A DNA stretch of 64,000 nt, from assembly GCA_944343275.1 (NCBI GenBank), contig CALVMH010000007.1:26604-90603 (forward strand). The letters run 5' to 3'. The DNA comes from an uncultured Clostridia bacterium. GTDB taxonomy: Bacteria > Bacillota > Clostridia > Christensenellales > Borkfalkiaceae. The position numbers were made by a program, and so were the translations under genes. Below, piece by piece: positions 63,924-64,000 of the stretch. The notes under the pieces were generated by a model that saw nothing but the letters and a program-made list of their open reading frames with translations, made no database searches and had not been told where the DNA came from. Every line of letters begins with the position of its first letter. Position 1 is the first letter of the stretch.

Positions 63924-64000
63924 GGCGGCAACAACCTATCCTTCCGGGCTGTTAAGCCAAGTACTTTGGGCGAGAGAGAGCTTAACTTCTGTGTTCGGGA
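63924..64000 (-). rRNA. rrf: 5S ribosomal RNA, 3' part (start lies beyond the window)
   Basis: On the minus strand the end of the window reads TCCCGAACACAGAAGTTAAG (5S loop and helix core), then CCAAAGTACTTGG and AGGTTGTTGCCGCC, the closing 3' strand. The 5' part is outside. A 23S and 16S upstream on this strand are expected but not seen. Confidence 0.88.

Noticed and set aside
63326-63934. Small frames inside the 244-bp repeats
   Set aside because: They duplicate with the repeat, lack ribosome binding sites and overlap rRNA-derived sequence.
1-64000. CRISPR array
   Set aside because: No regularly spaced short direct repeats with unique spacers were seen; the only tandem repeats are the TAGACAA heptamers and the 244-bp rRNA units.

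Overview
The window looks like a GC-rich member of the Bacillota, class Clostridia, probably a gut lineage. The grounds are Gram-positive style promoters (TTGACA, 17 bases, TATAAT), strong GGAGG ribosome binding sites, an L27 with the Firmicutes N-terminal extension, a Firmicutes L10 leader, RicT and QueT genes, a class-I preQ1 riboswitch and a full L-rhamnose pathway. No taxonomic marker was searched, so this is inference. Most genes lie on the minus strand.

Layout. Positions 1-4194 are the integrase end of an element inserted in a tRNA-Ser(GCU) gene: two tandem exonuclease-BRCT genes, a RhuM-like gene and a tyrosine integrase. From 4.5 to 16.6 kb come a CorA-type Mg2+ transporter behind a leader-peptide attenuator, a degenerate M1 peptidase lipoprotein, a redox operon (flavodoxin, TetR, aldo/keto reductase, iron alcohol dehydrogenase) with twin operators, L21/L27, a lipoprotein carrying two HtrA-like protease domains, and rubrerythrin. 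From 16.7 to 20.3 kb lies rpmG-secE-nusG-rplK-rplA-(L10 leader)-rplJ-rplL. From 20.3 to 26.3 kb lies rhaB-rhaA-rhaD-fucO with a divergent AraC-type regulator.

Positions 26.6-31.6 kb are an AT-rich island of a different base composition. It holds two large divergent genes: a membrane protein with two Rossmann-like domains and an RyR-like motif, and an HD hydrolase-RyR-SLOG fusion. This pair is the best candidate for a poorly described sensing or defence system. A frameshifted acetyltransferase remnant lies between them.

From 31.7 to 63 kb the chromosome is mostly housekeeping: a ClC transporter, an SOS-boxed uvrB-(small gene)-nucleotidase-uvrA-aminotransferase run, glnS, preQ1-controlled queT, ferredoxin, an Orn/Lys/Arg decarboxylase-like gene with holB and ricT, greA-lysS, Lrp plus aminotransferase, a two-OB-fold SSB, a polysaccharide deacetylase, an MreB homologue, ppx-maf, MarR, and an XRE/zinc-ribbon protein with a GNAT enzyme. 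The window ends inside a minus-strand 5S rRNA, presumably the end of an rRNA operon. It is followed by two 244-bp tandem copies of the 5S tail and its flank, then a strong terminator. Several genes have a -10 box six or seven bases before the start codon and no Shine-Dalgarno sequence, which suggests leaderless transcripts.
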